In this document: positions 45,128 through 54,396 of the stretch, one piece after another
How positions within the stretch are numbered: the stretch's first letter is position 1
Layout: every line of letters starts with the position of its first letter
Assembly (NCBI RefSeq): GCF_900100785.1
Contig: NZ_FNCP01000022.1
Coordinates: forward strand, 21,567-85,566
Length of the DNA stretch: 64,000 bases
Direction: 5' to 3'
Origin: Desulfosporosinus hippei DSM 8344
GTDB taxonomy: Bacteria; Bacillota; Desulfitobacteriia; Desulfitobacteriales; Desulfitobacteriaceae
The notes under the pieces: generated by a model
Told to the model about the DNA's origin: nothing
The model's input: only the letters and a program-made list of their open reading frames with translations
Database searches by the model: none
Program-made: the position numbers and the translations under genes

Positions 45128-46477
45128 CTATACTTTGGATATAAGAACATTGTTATAATAATAGGTCAATATCTCTTGATATTTAAAACCCAATTGGGCC
45201 ATATGATAAGCACCCCATTGTGACATTCCTACCCCATGTCCCCAACCTTGCCCCTCAAATATAAAGACTGCATAGGGCTGAGGGTTAGTGTTAGTTCCTA
45301 AAGATGAACTAAGGATTTTAGAAAGTAATGGCCCCTGCTCCTGCTCAGGCTGCTTTGTTAAATCCAGAAATCCTGAATATCCAGCAGAGTTAAAAGGCCC
45401 ATCAGATATGGATTTTTCAGATAAACTACGGTTTGAAACAACGGTCTTAGCCTCAAATAAATTTCCTAAAAAAGCTTCTTTTCGTATTGGTTGACCAAAA
45501 GGATAGAAAGCTTGGACAAATGCTCTGCCTTTAACAATCGTGGTCTGACCAAATTCATCTTCCAACTTTACACTTTTTACCCTTCCTGAAGGGAACTTAT
45601 CAAGTTCTATTTCTCGTACAGGGCCTAGCCCAAATGTTGAACCCAGGAGAGGCGCAGATACGATAAATCTCCAATGATTGACCGCACCTCCGACTCCTTT
45701 CGAGTAAGGGTCAGGATGGGATATATTATGGAGATCTGCATTTCCCCAAACATTTTTAGCATCCTCAGTATGCCCTCCACTATGTGATGAGTAGAGGGCA
45801 TCGATGGGTTGCTTAGTCTGGGCATCTACAAGGATTTCCCCTCGCGTTGCTTCGATTGCCTGTGAGGCCTCTCCTTCTACGCTTAAACCTGAATAGGCTT
45901 GATGGATATCCGGCGAATCTGTGATTAGCTTACCATTACTTAGCTGTCTTACAAGATACGTTCTGGCAGCTACAGCCTGAGCCTTAAGTGCCTCAAGCCC
46001 TCCATTAGCCCACTCGTTGCTCATCTCAATTGGCACTACCCCTTTTAAGTAGTCTTCACTGTCAACTTGATTAATCAAACGCCAATGACCATCTTGCCAA
46101 TTAAGTTGTAATCCCCCACGATAGCTTGCCGCTTTGCCCTCAGGAGTTTTAATCCGCAGACTCCCGGAGTTAAGGGCGATAATATCTAACAAAGAACCAT
46201 CAACTACTCTAAACTCTTCATGGTTTATCCTCAAGACGGGAGTCCACCCTCCCCAACCAACCTGAAGAGTCGAGCCAGCGGAAAACTTATAGGATTCATT
46301 TCCTAATTTAAGCAGATAATCCCCTTTATCGATATCTACCTGGATCCACCCCGCTTGGCTAAGATTCCAAACAAGCTCAACTGAAATCATCTTTGCGGTG
46401 CAAGGTGCAGGCTGCGCCAGCACGATTAATAAGGATACGATCCATAAACAGAGCAACCGATACATCATCTGGAGCAT
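45128..46477 (-). CDS. spoIID: SpoIID/LytB domain protein
   Basis: A 449-residue exported protein with an N-terminal signal (LLCLWIVSLLIVLAQPAPCTA) and the SpoIID domain: YLKGVVPIEMSNEWANGGLEALKAQAVAARTYL with the catalytic Glu, YSSHSGGHTEDAKNVWGN, and C-terminal GQGWGHGVGMSQWGAYHMAQLGFKYQEILTYYY. SpoIID is a lytic transglycosylase of the engulfment machinery; this one lies in the ruvB-queA gap, so it may be a paralogue of the sporulation gene or a LytB-type modifier. Confidence 0.9.
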   Translation of the reverse strand: MLQMMYRLLCLWIVSLLIVLAQPAPCTAKMISVELVWNLSQAGWIQVDIDKGDYLLKLGNESYKFSAGSTLQVGWGGWTPVLRINHEEFRVVDGSLLDIIALNSGSLRIKTPEGKAASYRGGLQLNWQDGHWRLINQVDSEDYLKGVVPIEMSNEWANGGLEALKAQAVAARTYLVRQLSNGKLITDSPDIHQAYSGLSVEGEASQAIEATRGEILVDAQTKQPIDALYSSHSGGHTEDAKNVWGNADLHNISHPDPYSKGVGGAVNHWRFIVSAPLLGSTFGLGPVREIELDKFPSGRVKSVKLEDEFGQTTIVKGRAFVQAFYPFGQPIRKEAFLGNLFEAKTVVSNRSLSEKSISDGPFNSAGYSGFLDLTKQPEQEQGPLLSKILSSSLGTNTNPQPYAVFIFEGQGWGHGVGMSQWGAYHMAQLGFKYQEILTYYYNNVLISKV

Positions 46478-46561
46478 GCTTTCACACCCTTAAGTTTGCT
46501 TTTATGCTCAGATTGCCCTTTTTCCTCATCATATATGCTCGCAAGTCAGTGACAGATATAA

Positions 46562-47587
46562 CTACTCTGGGAAAAGCTCGGTTTCGGCACGACTCTGAGG
46601 CATCGGATACCCTAGGTGCTGATAAGCCCTTGCTGTAGCCACTCGCCCACGCGGGGTACGTTGTAAGAAGCCCATTTGCAACAAAAATGGTTCAACCACA
46701 TCTTCCAAGGTAACCGACTCTTCTCCAATTGTCGCCGAAAGGGTATCCAGTCCGACAGGTCCACCAGCAAATGTCTTAATAATCGTCTTTAAGGCCTTTT
46801 GGTCAATTTGATCCAAACCCTCTGGGTCAACATCTAAGCGATTGAGGGCTTCCTTGGCAATAGACTGGGTAACTGTTCCGTCTTCCCAAACCAGAGCAAA
46901 ATCTCTGACTCTCTTTAACAAGCGATTCCCCACTCTAGGTGTACCTCTTGAACGGCGTGCAATTTCCTCAGCCCCTTCGGCGGTAATTCTTAAGTGCAGG
47001 ATACTTGCCGCCCTGAGAATAATTTCCTTTAAATCTTCAACTTCATAGAATTCCAACCGACTGATAACCCCAAAACGGTCACGTAAAGGAGAGGTTAATT
47101 GTCCAGCACGGGTCGTTGCTCCTACTAAGGTAAAGGGTGGAAGGGACAAGCGGATCGAGCGAGCGCTGGGTCCTTTTCCGATGACAATATCCAGACATGC
47201 ATCTTCCATGGCAGAATACAAAATTTCTTCTGTTGCACTGCTTAAGCGGTGTATCTCATCAATAAAAAGCACATCACGGGGTTCTAAAGCGGTTAGAATC
47301 GCTGCTAAATCACCGGGACGTTCAATCGCCGGGCCGGAGGTGGTACGAACACTTACCCCCATCTCCGCAGCAATAATATTCGCGAGAGTTGTTTTCCCCA
47401 GACCGGGCGGCCCATACAATAAAACGTGATCCAGTGCTTCCCCGCGAGTGGATGCGGCTTGGATAAAAACGCTTAAATTTTCTTTAACTTTTCTCTGCCC
47501 TATATAGTCATTAAGGCGCTGAGGACGCAATCCCTCTCCTTCGCGATCTGCAGGCTGTTCCTGCGGCGCAACCAGACGTTCTTCCAT
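46562..47587 (-). CDS. ruvB: Holliday junction branch migration ATPase RuvB
   Basis: A 341-residue AAA+ motor: [19 protein letters not shown], Walker [17 protein letters not shown], Walker [10 protein letters not shown], sensor VGATTRAG and the C-terminal winged helix ([33 protein letters not shown]). With RuvA it migrates four-way junctions for RuvC. It lies 252 bp behind ruvA with a hairpin between. Confidence 0.97.
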   Translation of the reverse strand: MEERLVAPQEQPADREGEGLRPQRLNDYIGQRKVKENLSVFIQAASTRGEALDHVLLYGPPGLGKTTLANIIAAEMGVSVRTTSGPAIERPGDLAAILTALEPRDVLFIDEIHRLSSATEEILYSAMEDACLDIVIGKGPSARSIRLSLPPFTLVGATTRAGQLTSPLRDRFGVISRLEFYEVEDLKEIILRAASILHLRITAEGAEEIARRSRGTPRVGNRLLKRVRDFALVWEDGTVTQSIAKEALNRLDVDPEGLDQIDQKALKTIIKTFAGGPVGLDTLSATIGEESVTLEDVVEPFLLQMGFLQRTPRGRVATARAYQHLGYPMPQSRAETELFPE

Positions 47588-47744
47588 ATTCTAACCCCCT
47601 CTCGCAACCATCAAAATTTAATATAATACAGAGCAGAGTTGTTTGCAAATCCTCCACTGCCCAAACTATATTAATTCTTTCATATTCCCTGAATCTCCTG
47701 CTTTTGAGGCATAATTAAATGATTTAGCGTCCTTCTGAGACTTG

Positions 47745-47791
47745 CTACAACAAATAAAGCTACCCTCATTGGGCAGCTCTATTTGTTGTAA
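47745..47791. repeat. Long hairpin in the ruvA-ruvB gap
   Basis: Perfect 11-bp arms TACAACAAATA (47746-47756) and TATTTGTTGTA (47780-47790) enclose a further AGCT/AGCT and CCC/GGG pairing. No U-tract follows on the minus strand; on the plus strand AAGTTTTAAAA follows. Possibly an mRNA processing or attenuation hairpin. Confidence 0.5.
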
Positions 47792-47839
47792 GTTTTAAAA
47801 ATATATGGTTTTCAACCAGAATTTATAGAGAAAGTACTA

Positions 47840-48442
47840 TTAGTGCCCTGAGGCGAGAAAACGCAGCGCCTTCTTTACTTGCTCCTCTGTCGTTAATTCC
47901 CCGCCGTCCTTTAAGGCTCGGCCCAGAGCCTGCCGTGCTTCCTCCAAACCAAATCCCAAAGCCAGCAAGGTTTCCAGAGCTTCCGAGTGAGGCTTAGACA
48001 AGGGTTCAGAAAACGAACCGCTTTCATTCGAAACTAAATTATGCCCTTTAAATTTCTCTTTCAGTTCTAGAATTAGCCGCTGGGCTGTCTTTTTTCCGAT
48101 ACCAGGAACCTTTGTTAATAAGTTAAGATTTTCACTTGCAATCGCGCTTTCAATCTGTATCGCTCCAAAGGTTGAAAGTAGGGATATAGCTGCTTTGGGG
48201 CCAATTCCTGAAACACTTAACATTTGGAGAAAGAGCTGTTTCTCTTCAAATGAAGAAAAACCGTAAAGAGATAAATCGTCTTCACGCATGACCACGTGAG
48301 TGTAGACGACAAGTTCTTGCCCGGGGTGTATCTTTGCTAAAAGTCCATAGGGAACCGTCAGCAGGTACCCAGTGCCCTGTACATCCATCACTAAACGCTC
48401 ACCTTGGATTTCCCAAACCTTGCCCCGCAACATTCCAATCAT
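47840..48442 (-). CDS. ruvA: Holliday junction branch migration protein RuvA
   Basis: A 200-residue protein: OB domain ([28 protein letters not shown]), two HhH motifs ([36 protein letters not shown]) and the C-terminal RuvB-binding domain ([24 protein letters not shown]). It overlaps ruvC by 4 bp. Confidence 0.97.
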   Translation of the reverse strand: MIGMLRGKVWEIQGERLVMDVQGTGYLLTVPYGLLAKIHPGQELVVYTHVVMREDDLSLYGFSSFEEKQLFLQMLSVSGIGPKAAISLLSTFGAIQIESAIASENLNLLTKVPGIGKKTAQRLILELKEKFKGHNLVSNESGSFSEPLSKPHSEALETLLALGFGLEEARQALGRALKDGGELTTEEQVKKALRFLASGH

Positions 48443-48936
48443 CTAAATTCTCCAATCTTCTGGTTCAAAGAAAAGCTGTGCGCATGACATATTGCCAGCG
48501 CTAAGGCATCTGCAGTATCATCCGGTTTCGGAATGTCTTTGAGTCTTAATAATCCTCTAACCATTTGTTGAACTTGAGCTTTTTCAGCTCTTCCATACCC
48601 AACTACAGCCTGTTTTACCTGTAAAGGAGTATATTCATAAATTGGTATGCTGTGTTGTGCTCCTGTCAACAAGACAACACCCCGGGCATGCCCAACAGAT
48701 AAAGCGGTTGAAGTATTGCTATTAAAGAACAATTCTTCTACGGCAATATGATCAGGTGTGTGTAGACGCAGATAAGGGTCAATCTGCTCGTACAGCATTA
48801 ACAACCGTTCTGCCAAAGGCGTGTGAGCAGGAGTTCGCCAGCAAGAATAGTCGATTGGCCTTAAGTCATTACCCTTTTGCTCAATTAATCCATACCCCAT
48901 AATGGCCGTCCCTGGGTCAATTCCTAAAATAATCAT
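48439..48936 (-). CDS. ruvC: Crossover junction endodeoxyribonuclease RuvC
   Basis: A 165-residue RNase H-fold resolvase: [19 protein letters not shown] (first catalytic Asp), [22 protein letters not shown] (Glu) and [17 protein letters not shown] (last Asp). First of ruvC-ruvA-ruvB. Bacillus uses RecU instead, so RuvC marks this as a clostridial-type lineage. Confidence 0.97.
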   Translation of the reverse strand: MIILGIDPGTAIMGYGLIEQKGNDLRPIDYSCWRTPAHTPLAERLLMLYEQIDPYLRLHTPDHIAVEELFFNSNTSTALSVGHARGVVLLTGAQHSIPIYEYTPLQVKQAVVGYGRAEKAQVQQMVRGLLRLKDIPKPDDTADALALAICHAHSFSLNQKIGEFR

Positions 48937-49010
48937 TTACGTCTTCCTTTCCATCCATATAGATTTCGACAGAAGACGGCGGATTCCCTTTCTCTCTTCT
49001 CTATTCTGTT

Positions 49011-49379
49011 TTACTCAAGCCATAATGATTCCGTTGCCGTGTCAATAAATGACTGAACTTCATCTAGGGAATAGAACTCAACTTTATGGGCCATTTCTAC
49101 AATCTCCTCAGGCCAAGACTCCACACATAGGCCTGAGAGGACAACATTCCCATTCTCGCCGGGTTTTCCTTCGATCACAGAAAGAACTCCCTGCTCCACG
49201 CCAAAATGATAACTTTCTCTTTCGGAAGGTTCACTTGACAATTTTTGTTCCGAGTCAAAAGTATTCAACACTGAATGGGCTTGATCTTTGTTGGACCACC
49301 AAAAAGTTGCAGCAGGTACTATGCCGCCAATTGCCAAGCCAATAATAAGAACTAAACTGATGACTTTCCACTTAGACAT
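49011..49379 (-). CDS. BofC C-terminal domain-like exported protein
   Basis: A 122-residue protein with one N-terminal helix/signal (VISLVLIIGLAIGGIVPAATFWW) and a C-terminal domain YHFGVEQGVLSVIEGKP..VVLSGLCVESWP..MAHKVEFYSLDEVQSFIDTATE. The pattern fits the BofC C-terminal domain, and Bacillus bofC lies directly upstream of ruvA. BofC is an intermembrane brake on SpoIVB signalling that activates sigma-K. The N-terminal BofC domain is absent or degenerate here. Confidence 0.65.
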   Translation of the reverse strand: MSKWKVISLVLIIGLAIGGIVPAATFWWSNKDQAHSVLNTFDSEQKLSSEPSERESYHFGVEQGVLSVIEGKPGENGNVVLSGLCVESWPEEIVEMAHKVEFYSLDEVQSFIDTATESLWLE

Positions 49380-49485
49380 AATGAAAAAAACCCTCCTGAC
49401 TATAATTTAAATAACTATAGTCTTACCAAGAGGGCTTAATTTAATAATTTTACGTTACAAAAAGTGAACTCGTTCAACTACCAGC

Positions 49486-50229
49486 TCACCAATTAAGCCC
49501 TTCTGCTAATTCAAAGTTAGAATAAACCCCTTGAATATCATCATGGTCCTCCAACTTATTCATCAAATTAACAATCTTACGGGCTTGATCGGGATCTGTA
49601 ATTTCAATGGAGTTCTGGGGAATAGGGCTAAGCACTGACTCTTCAATAGGAATTTTTTGGTCAATAAGAGTCTGTCGTACCGCCTCCATGTCTGAGGGTG
49701 AGGTTAAAACAACAAACCCCTCCTCGTCGGATTCAAAATCCTCTGCTCCGGCATCTAAAGCGATCATCATTAAATCATCTTCAGTTATCTTTAGCCCCTC
49801 ACGTAGGATCCTAAGCTGCCCTTTGTCTTCGAACATCCAGCCTACACAGCCGGTCTCACCCATATTTCCACCATTCTTGGAGAATATATGCCGCACTTCA
49901 CCAGCAGTTCGGTTGCGGTTATCCGTTAGGATATCGATCATAATCGCTACCCCACCCGGACCGTACCCTTCATAACGCAGCTCTTCATAAGTTGCACCTT
50001 CTGTTCCGCCAGCCCCTTTTTGAATAGCTCGTTGAATGTTTTCATTAGGAAGGTTTTGTGCTTTAGCATTTTCTATGGCAATCTTGAGGCGGAAGTCATT
50101 GACGTCTCCTCCGCAAGCCCGGGCAGCAATTAATAATTCACGGCCCAACTTAGTGAATATTTTTCCCTTTTGAGCATCAACCTTACCTTTTTTATGTTTA
50201 ATGTTTGACCACTTTGAATGTCCTGACAT
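49486..50229 (-). CDS. yebC: YebC/PmpR family protein
   Basis: A 247-residue protein: [32 protein letters not shown], then [40 protein letters not shown]. Long annotated as a transcription factor; recent work places YebC proteins at the ribosome, relieving proline-stretch stalling. The ATG at 50229 follows AAGGAGG and gives the invariant N-terminus. It precedes the bofC-like gene and the ruv genes. Confidence 0.96.
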   Translation of the reverse strand: MSGHSKWSNIKHKKGKVDAQKGKIFTKLGRELLIAARACGGDVNDFRLKIAIENAKAQNLPNENIQRAIQKGAGGTEGATYEELRYEGYGPGGVAIMIDILTDNRNRTAGEVRHIFSKNGGNMGETGCVGWMFEDKGQLRILREGLKITEDDLMMIALDAGAEDFESDEEGFVVLTSPSDMEAVRQTLIDQKIPIEESVLSPIPQNSIEITDPDQARKIVNLMNKLEDHDDIQGVYSNFELAEGLNW

Positions 50230-50339
50230 TCTGTTAATCCTCCTTATGCTAATCACTATCAGATAGTTTAGCATAGGGTAATTTCTCTTGTAAAGGTATA
50301 TTAAAACTTGTCAGTATACAGATCACTCTTTAATAACAG

Positions 50340-50530
50340 CAAAGCCTGCCGAAGCTTAAATGCATGGCAGACCCACTAGCCACCGATGCCAAGTGATTAT
50401 AGTGGCCATTGGGGGTTATCAGCTAGTCTTGCTGGGGTAAGAGAATCGCCTGAGTGTAGGTCAAAATCGTCACCAGTGTCGATTTTGGATAGTCATTATG
50501 ACGGTTGGACAAGCAATCATGCAGTACCAG
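50340..50530. ncRNA. Unassigned structured intergenic region between cysK and yebC
   Basis: A 349-bp gap without a coding signal contains nested dyads: TGCATG/CATGCA closing ends (about 50360 and 50518), ACTAGC/GCTAGT (about 50375 and 50421), perfect CAAAATCG/CGATTTTG (about 50462 and 50480) and GTCAT/ATGAC (about 50492-50502). GC content is higher than in neighbouring spacers. It lies just before a strong terminator-like hairpin in plus-strand orientation. It does not match 6S, tmRNA, SRP or RNase P signatures I know. A small RNA or the remnant of a mobile element are both open; strand is not decided. Confidence 0.4.
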
Positions 50531-50532
50531 TC

Positions 50533-50564
50533 AAAAATCCCCTCGTTCCGAATTTGACGAGGGG
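50533..50564 (-). terminator. Terminator of cysK
   Basis: CCCCTCG (50539-50545) pairs with CGAGGGG (50558-50564), followed on the minus strand by ATTTTTGAC. It is 14 bp after the cysK stop; on the plus strand ACACTTTT follows, so it may act in both directions. Confidence 0.85.
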
Positions 50565-50578
50565 ACACTTTTACTATT

Positions 50579-51499
50579 CTATCGATTACTAAATAGTTCC
50601 GTACTCAAATACCGTTCCCCAGTATCCGGTGCTAAGACAACGATGTTCTTTCCTTCACCCAAGGTAGCTGCTACCTGAAGGGCTGCGCTGACTGCCGCTC
50701 CGCAGGAAATGCCTACTAGAAGTCCTTCTTCGCGAGCCATACGCCTCGCTGTTTCCATGGCTTCCTCATTACTAACCTGTATAACTTGATCCAGGATCGA
50801 CTTGTTCAATACTTCCGGTATAAACCCAGCACCAATTCCTTGAATTTTATGGGAACCAGGTTTCCCTCCTGAGATGACCGGAGATGAAGCCGGCTCAGCT
50901 CCGATGATCTGTATTTCCGGCAGACGAGCTTTTAGTACCTCTCCAACTCCGGTTATTGTACCCCCGGTACCGATTCCGGCAACAAAGGCATGGATATCCT
51001 GCAATTGCTCAAGAAGTTCTAAAGCCGTTGTCTTTCGATGAGCTTCCGGGTTAGCAGGATTCTCAAATTGCTGAGGCATAAAATAATCGGGGTTTTCGTT
51101 GAGTAAGCGCTTAGCTTCGGCGATAGCCCCATTCATTCCTTCTGCTCCGGGAGTCAAGATAAACTCTGCTCCATAGGCTGCCATCAGCATCCGTCGTTCA
51201 ACACTTAGAGAATCTGGCATAACCACAATTAAGCGGTAACCTCGAGCAGCCGCGATCATGGCTAGTCCGATCCCTGTATTCCCGCTTGTCGGCTCAATTA
51301 TAGTACCGCCGGGACGAAGTATCCCTCGCTCCTCGGCATCCTTAATCATCCCCCAGGCAATCCGATCTTTGACACTTCCGCCCGGATTAAAGAACTCCAC
51401 CTTGACATAGACGTTAGCCATACCAGGCTTAACTATCCGCTGCAGACGAACCAAAGGGGTTTTTCCTATTAATTCTGTAATATTGTCAACAACTCTCAT
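50579..51499 (-). CDS. cysK: Cysteine synthase (O-acetylserine sulfhydrylase)
   Basis: A 306-residue PLP enzyme making cysteine from O-acetylserine and sulfide. [33 protein letters not shown] with the PLP lysine, [12 protein letters not shown] and [16 protein letters not shown] are diagnostic. No T-box precedes it; it has a near-consensus promoter with a direct repeat in the leader that could be an operator. It supplies cysteine to the NifS pathway. Confidence 0.95.
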   Translation of the reverse strand: MRVVDNITELIGKTPLVRLQRIVKPGMANVYVKVEFFNPGGSVKDRIAWGMIKDAEERGILRPGGTIIEPTSGNTGIGLAMIAAARGYRLIVVMPDSLSVERRMLMAAYGAEFILTPGAEGMNGAIAEAKRLLNENPDYFMPQQFENPANPEAHRKTTALELLEQLQDIHAFVAGIGTGGTITGVGEVLKARLPEIQIIGAEPASSPVISGGKPGSHKIQGIGAGFIPEVLNKSILDQVIQVSNEEAMETARRMAREEGLLVGISCGAAVSAALQVAATLGEGKNIVVLAPDTGERYLSTELFSNR

Positions 51500-51525
51500 A
51501 TCAATTACCCCATTTCATATCAATT
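51497..51525. repeat. Direct repeat CATATCAATT in the cysK leader
   Basis: CATATCAATT at 51497-51506 (covering the cysK start codon) and again at 51516-51525, 19 bp apart, about two helical turns. It lies between the -10 and the first codons, where a repressor would block transcription or elongation. Confidence 0.4.
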
Positions 51526-51537
51526 TACTATGTTTTG

Positions 51538-51566
51538 ATAATAGCAATCAATATAACCTTTGTCAA
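51538..51566 (-). promoter_or_regulatory. cysK: Promoter of cysK
   Basis: On the minus strand TTGACA (51561-51566), 17 bp, TATTAT (51538-51543), giving a leader of about 35 nt. Confidence 0.8.
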
Positions 51567-51623
51567 GTATGCCCTTTTAATCAAAAAAGATGTCAGACGT
51601 TCACCCCGAACAGAGACCACAAA

Positions 51624-51663
51624 GGGACGGTTACTCGTCTTAAGCTAACAAGTAAACCGTCCC
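51624..51663 (-). terminator. Hairpin terminator after the hyp operon, GGGACGGTT type
   Basis: GGGACGGTTACT (51624-51635) pairs with AGTAAACCGTCCC (51651-51663), with one bulged A. It starts 5 bp past the stop of the DUF3842 gene. It shares the AAAGGGACGGTT core with the terminator at 5221-5265. Confidence 0.65.
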
Positions 51664-51667
51664 CTGT

Positions 51668-52078
51668 TTAACCCTTCAGGCGTTCCTCTACTACCTCTAC
51701 CAAAGCTTCAATCTGGTGAGGCAGAGGAATGCGTTGGACACCTATAAGCTGAACATTTCCACGTTGAATAGGCAGCAGCAATTTTTCTGCTTTGCTGGCC
51801 GAAATTGCTGTAGCCATAGTTGCTGTAATCTCTCCCAATAGGCCATAAACCATCATAATCGCTACTGAACCAACAATTATATCCACTCGCTCCACGTTAT
51901 AACATATCGCTGACTCCCCAGACGCCCCCTCTGTGGCCCCTGACCGTAGCATGGCACCGGTTGCCAAGGCATTTGTACCAAGGGCAAGAATATTGAGATC
52001 CGGAATCTTTTTGCGTAATTGCTCTACAATGTGTTTACCAATACCGCCACCTTGTCCATCGATGACTGCTATCCGCAT
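51668..52078 (-). CDS. DUF3842 family protein
   Basis: A 136-residue protein: MRIAVIDGQGGGIGKHIVEQLRKK, a Rossmann-like Gly-rich start, then ILALGTNALATGAMLRSGATEGASGESAI and VERVDIIVGSVAIMMVYGLLGEITATMATAISAS. This is the DUF3842 pattern of clostridial genomes; function is unknown. It follows hypE by 19 bp on the same strand and is followed by a terminator, so it is probably the last gene of hypF-C-D-E. It could be a nucleotide-binding accessory protein. Confidence 0.82.
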   Translation of the reverse strand: MRIAVIDGQGGGIGKHIVEQLRKKIPDLNILALGTNALATGAMLRSGATEGASGESAICYNVERVDIIVGSVAIMMVYGLLGEITATMATAISASKAEKLLLPIQRGNVQLIGVQRIPLPHQIEALVEVVEERLKG

Positions 52079-52097
52079 AATACCGCCTCATACTTTC

Positions 52098-53090
52098 TCA
52101 ACATATCCGGGGAAGATGTTCGCCCTCAAGCATACCGACAAAGCGTTTTCCCCCAAGGAAAGTTTCCAAAAGCACGAGCCCCGACTTTCCTTCTTGTACT
52201 ATCCCAATACGAGTTGCATTCTGTCCTAAAGGATGAGATTGCATCTTTAAAAGCACTTCGTCCGCAACTTCGGGAGCTACAATAACTAAAGCTTTTCCTT
52301 CGTTTGCCAAATATAAAGGATCTAGACCTAACATCTCACAGGCACTTTCAACACTTGGCAACAAGGGCAAGAGCTCCTCTTTTAAGAGCATACTCACTCC
52401 AGCTTGTTGTGCTAATTCATTAAGTGTTGTCGCCACACCACCACGGGTAGGGTCTCTCATGCACTTAACTCCGGGCAAATAAAAAGTATCAATTAGTTTA
52501 TTTAATGGAGCACAGTCACTCAGCACAGGTGTTTGAAATTCCAGCCCTTCTCGCTCAGACAAAATTGCAATCCCATGATCCCCAATGGTTCCGGTAATAA
52601 TAATCTCATCACCGGGCTGAATTCGCTTAGGTTCCACTAAACGATCGGTAATGTATCCTATCCCTGTTGTATTTATAAAAATCCTATCAGCACTTCCACG
52701 TTCTACGACTTTTGTATCCCCACAAACCACCAATACTCCTGCTTCGGCAGCGGTCCCCGCAACACTTTTAATGATTTGTTCTAATTCTTCTATAGGTAAA
52801 CCCTCTTCTAAAATAAGGGCCAGGGTTATAAACTTCGGAATTGCACCACTTACCGCTAAATCATTGACAGTTCCACAGACCGCAAGTTTACCTATATTTC
52901 CGCCCCGAAAAAATAATGGCGATACTACAAAAGAGTCTGTTGACACTGCAATCCGCTCCATTCCCGGTAAGAGCACTGCATCATTCATTTGATTCAGGTG
53001 AGCATTTCCCAGGTGTTTCTGAAAAAGGTTAAGAATTAATTCGTGACTTAACCGACCACCGCTTCCGTGTGCCAACATAATGCGTTCCAA
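52098..53090 (-). CDS. hypE: Hydrogenase maturation factor HypE
   Basis: A 330-residue AIR-synthase-like ATPase that dehydrates the carbamoyl group to cyanide on its C-terminal cysteine; the terminal PRIC is intact. AHGSGGRLSHELI, AVSTDSFVVSPLFFRGGNIGKLAVCGTVNDLAVSGAIP, VVCGDTKVVERGSAD and MRDPTRGGVATTLNELA complete the signature. The start is TTG, directly after the hypD stop, with AAAGGAGTG about 10 nt upstream. Confidence 0.96.
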   Translation of the reverse strand: MERIMLAHGSGGRLSHELILNLFQKHLGNAHLNQMNDAVLLPGMERIAVSTDSFVVSPLFFRGGNIGKLAVCGTVNDLAVSGAIPKFITLALILEEGLPIEELEQIIKSVAGTAAEAGVLVVCGDTKVVERGSADRIFINTTGIGYITDRLVEPKRIQPGDEIIITGTIGDHGIAILSEREGLEFQTPVLSDCAPLNKLIDTFYLPGVKCMRDPTRGGVATTLNELAQQAGVSMLLKEELLPLLPSVESACEMLGLDPLYLANEGKALVIVAPEVADEVLLKMQSHPLGQNATRIGIVQEGKSGLVLLETFLGGKRFVGMLEGEHLPRIC

Positions 53091-54188
53091 CTAATCCACA
53101 CTCCTTTGGGCGTAACGGTGATAAGCCGCACACGACCCTTCTGTAGACACCATACATGGCCCAATAGGCTTCATTGGCGTACAATACTCAGCAAATAAAG
53201 GACACTGGGTAGGATAGATTACCCCTCTTAAGACATCTCCACAACGGCAGCCGGGTGTCTCCCGAGATTGAAAAACGGGCAAGGAAAATTTCCGTGCAGC
53301 ATCCCATGGACTATAGTCTGCCCGTATACCCAAACCACTTTGTGGAATAATTCCTATTCCCCGCCAAGATGCATCAATCCTCTCAAAAACCCGCTCGATA
53401 AACATCTTGGCCTGTGGGTTACCCTCCGGCTTAGCCACGCGCTGGTATTGGATTTCAATGTCTGAGCGACCTTCAGCACGTTGCCGCAGGAGCATGGCAA
53501 TCCCCTCTAAGATATCTAAGGCTTCAAATCCTGTAACAACACCGGGTTTACCATAATCCTCAGCCATAAATTTTATAGGCTCTATTCCGATAATCGAGCA
53601 GACGTGCCCCGGATCAAGAAAAGCATCCACCAATAATTGTTCGTCTTCTGCTAATAACTTTAAAACAGGGGGCACTACTTTGTGCATAGACAACACACTA
53701 TAATTTTTTATTGCTTCACGTTTAGCAATTTCTAAACTCACGGCTACTGTCGGGACTGTGGTTTCAAAGCCAATACCTAGAAAGACAACTTCTTTGTCGG
53801 GATTTTGACGAGCTAACTCTAAAGCATCCTGAGTTGAATAAACAACTCGAATATCTGCTCCTTCAGCTCTCAACTCTTGTAGATTTTTCTCTGTGCCCGG
53901 TACTCGAATCATATCTCCAAAGGTTGCCGTTATTACATTTTTTTGAGCTGCCAAGTACAAATAGCGATCAATATCTCCATTAGAGGTGACACAAACCGGA
54001 CACCCCGGCCCCGAAACCAAGCGAATACTTTTGGGCAACAACTCACGTATGGCATTTTTAGCTATGGCAACAGTATGTGTTCCGCATACCTCCATGATGG
54101 TAAATGGACTTTGCCCTAAAGACTCAATCTCCGCAAGAAGTATACCTGCCTTTGCCGCAGACTCCTTACTCCCCCTCTTCATAAGCAT
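53091..54188 (-). CDS. hypD: Hydrogenase maturation factor HypD
   Basis: A 365-residue [4Fe-4S] scaffold that, with HypC, assembles the Fe(CN)2CO unit. MEVCGTHTVAIAKNAIREL, GPGCPVCVTSNGDIDRYL, FGDMIRVPGT, GFETTVPTVAV and the C-terminal ETPGCRCGDVLRGVIYPTQCPLF are all present. The ATG at 54188 is 6 nt after GGAGG inside hypC, so hypC and hypD overlap by 23 bp and are coupled; the ATG two codons later is an alternative. Confidence 0.94.
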   Translation of the reverse strand: MLMKRGSKESAAKAGILLAEIESLGQSPFTIMEVCGTHTVAIAKNAIRELLPKSIRLVSGPGCPVCVTSNGDIDRYLYLAAQKNVITATFGDMIRVPGTEKNLQELRAEGADIRVVYSTQDALELARQNPDKEVVFLGIGFETTVPTVAVSLEIAKREAIKNYSVLSMHKVVPPVLKLLAEDEQLLVDAFLDPGHVCSIIGIEPIKFMAEDYGKPGVVTGFEALDILEGIAMLLRQRAEGRSDIEIQYQRVAKPEGNPQAKMFIERVFERIDASWRGIGIIPQSGLGIRADYSPWDAARKFSLPVFQSRETPGCRCGDVLRGVIYPTQCPLFAEYCTPMKPIGPCMVSTEGSCAAYHRYAQRSVD

Positions 54189-54396
54189 TAGCCACCTCCA
54201 GCAGCAGTTCTTCCGTTTCTTTAGCACTTTCATCATCAATAACACTGATGGCAAACCCGGCATGAACTAACACGTATTCGCCAATTCCAACCTCTGGAAC
54301 CAAGTCGATACTGACAACCCGTTCATTACCCATCATATCTACCTTGGCAATCGATCCCTCAATCATGATTACTTTAGCAGGAATGGCTAAACACAT
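54166..54396 (-). CDS. hypC: Hydrogenase maturation chaperone HypC
   Basis: A 76-residue OB-fold chaperone with the invariant N-terminal MCLAIPAKVIMIEG (Cys2 binds iron) and VGIGEYVLVHAGFAISVIDDESA. It carries the Fe(CN)2CO unit from HypD to the large subunit. Its ATG directly follows the hypF stop and its 3' end overlaps hypD. Confidence 0.96.
   Translation of the reverse strand: MCLAIPAKVIMIEGSIAKVDMMGNERVVSIDLVPEVGIGEYVLVHAGFAISVIDDESAKETEELLLEVANAYEEGE

Noticed and set aside
50340..50530. 6S RNA or tmRNA
   Set aside because: There is no single long rod with a central bubble, no tRNA-like ends and no tag reading frame.
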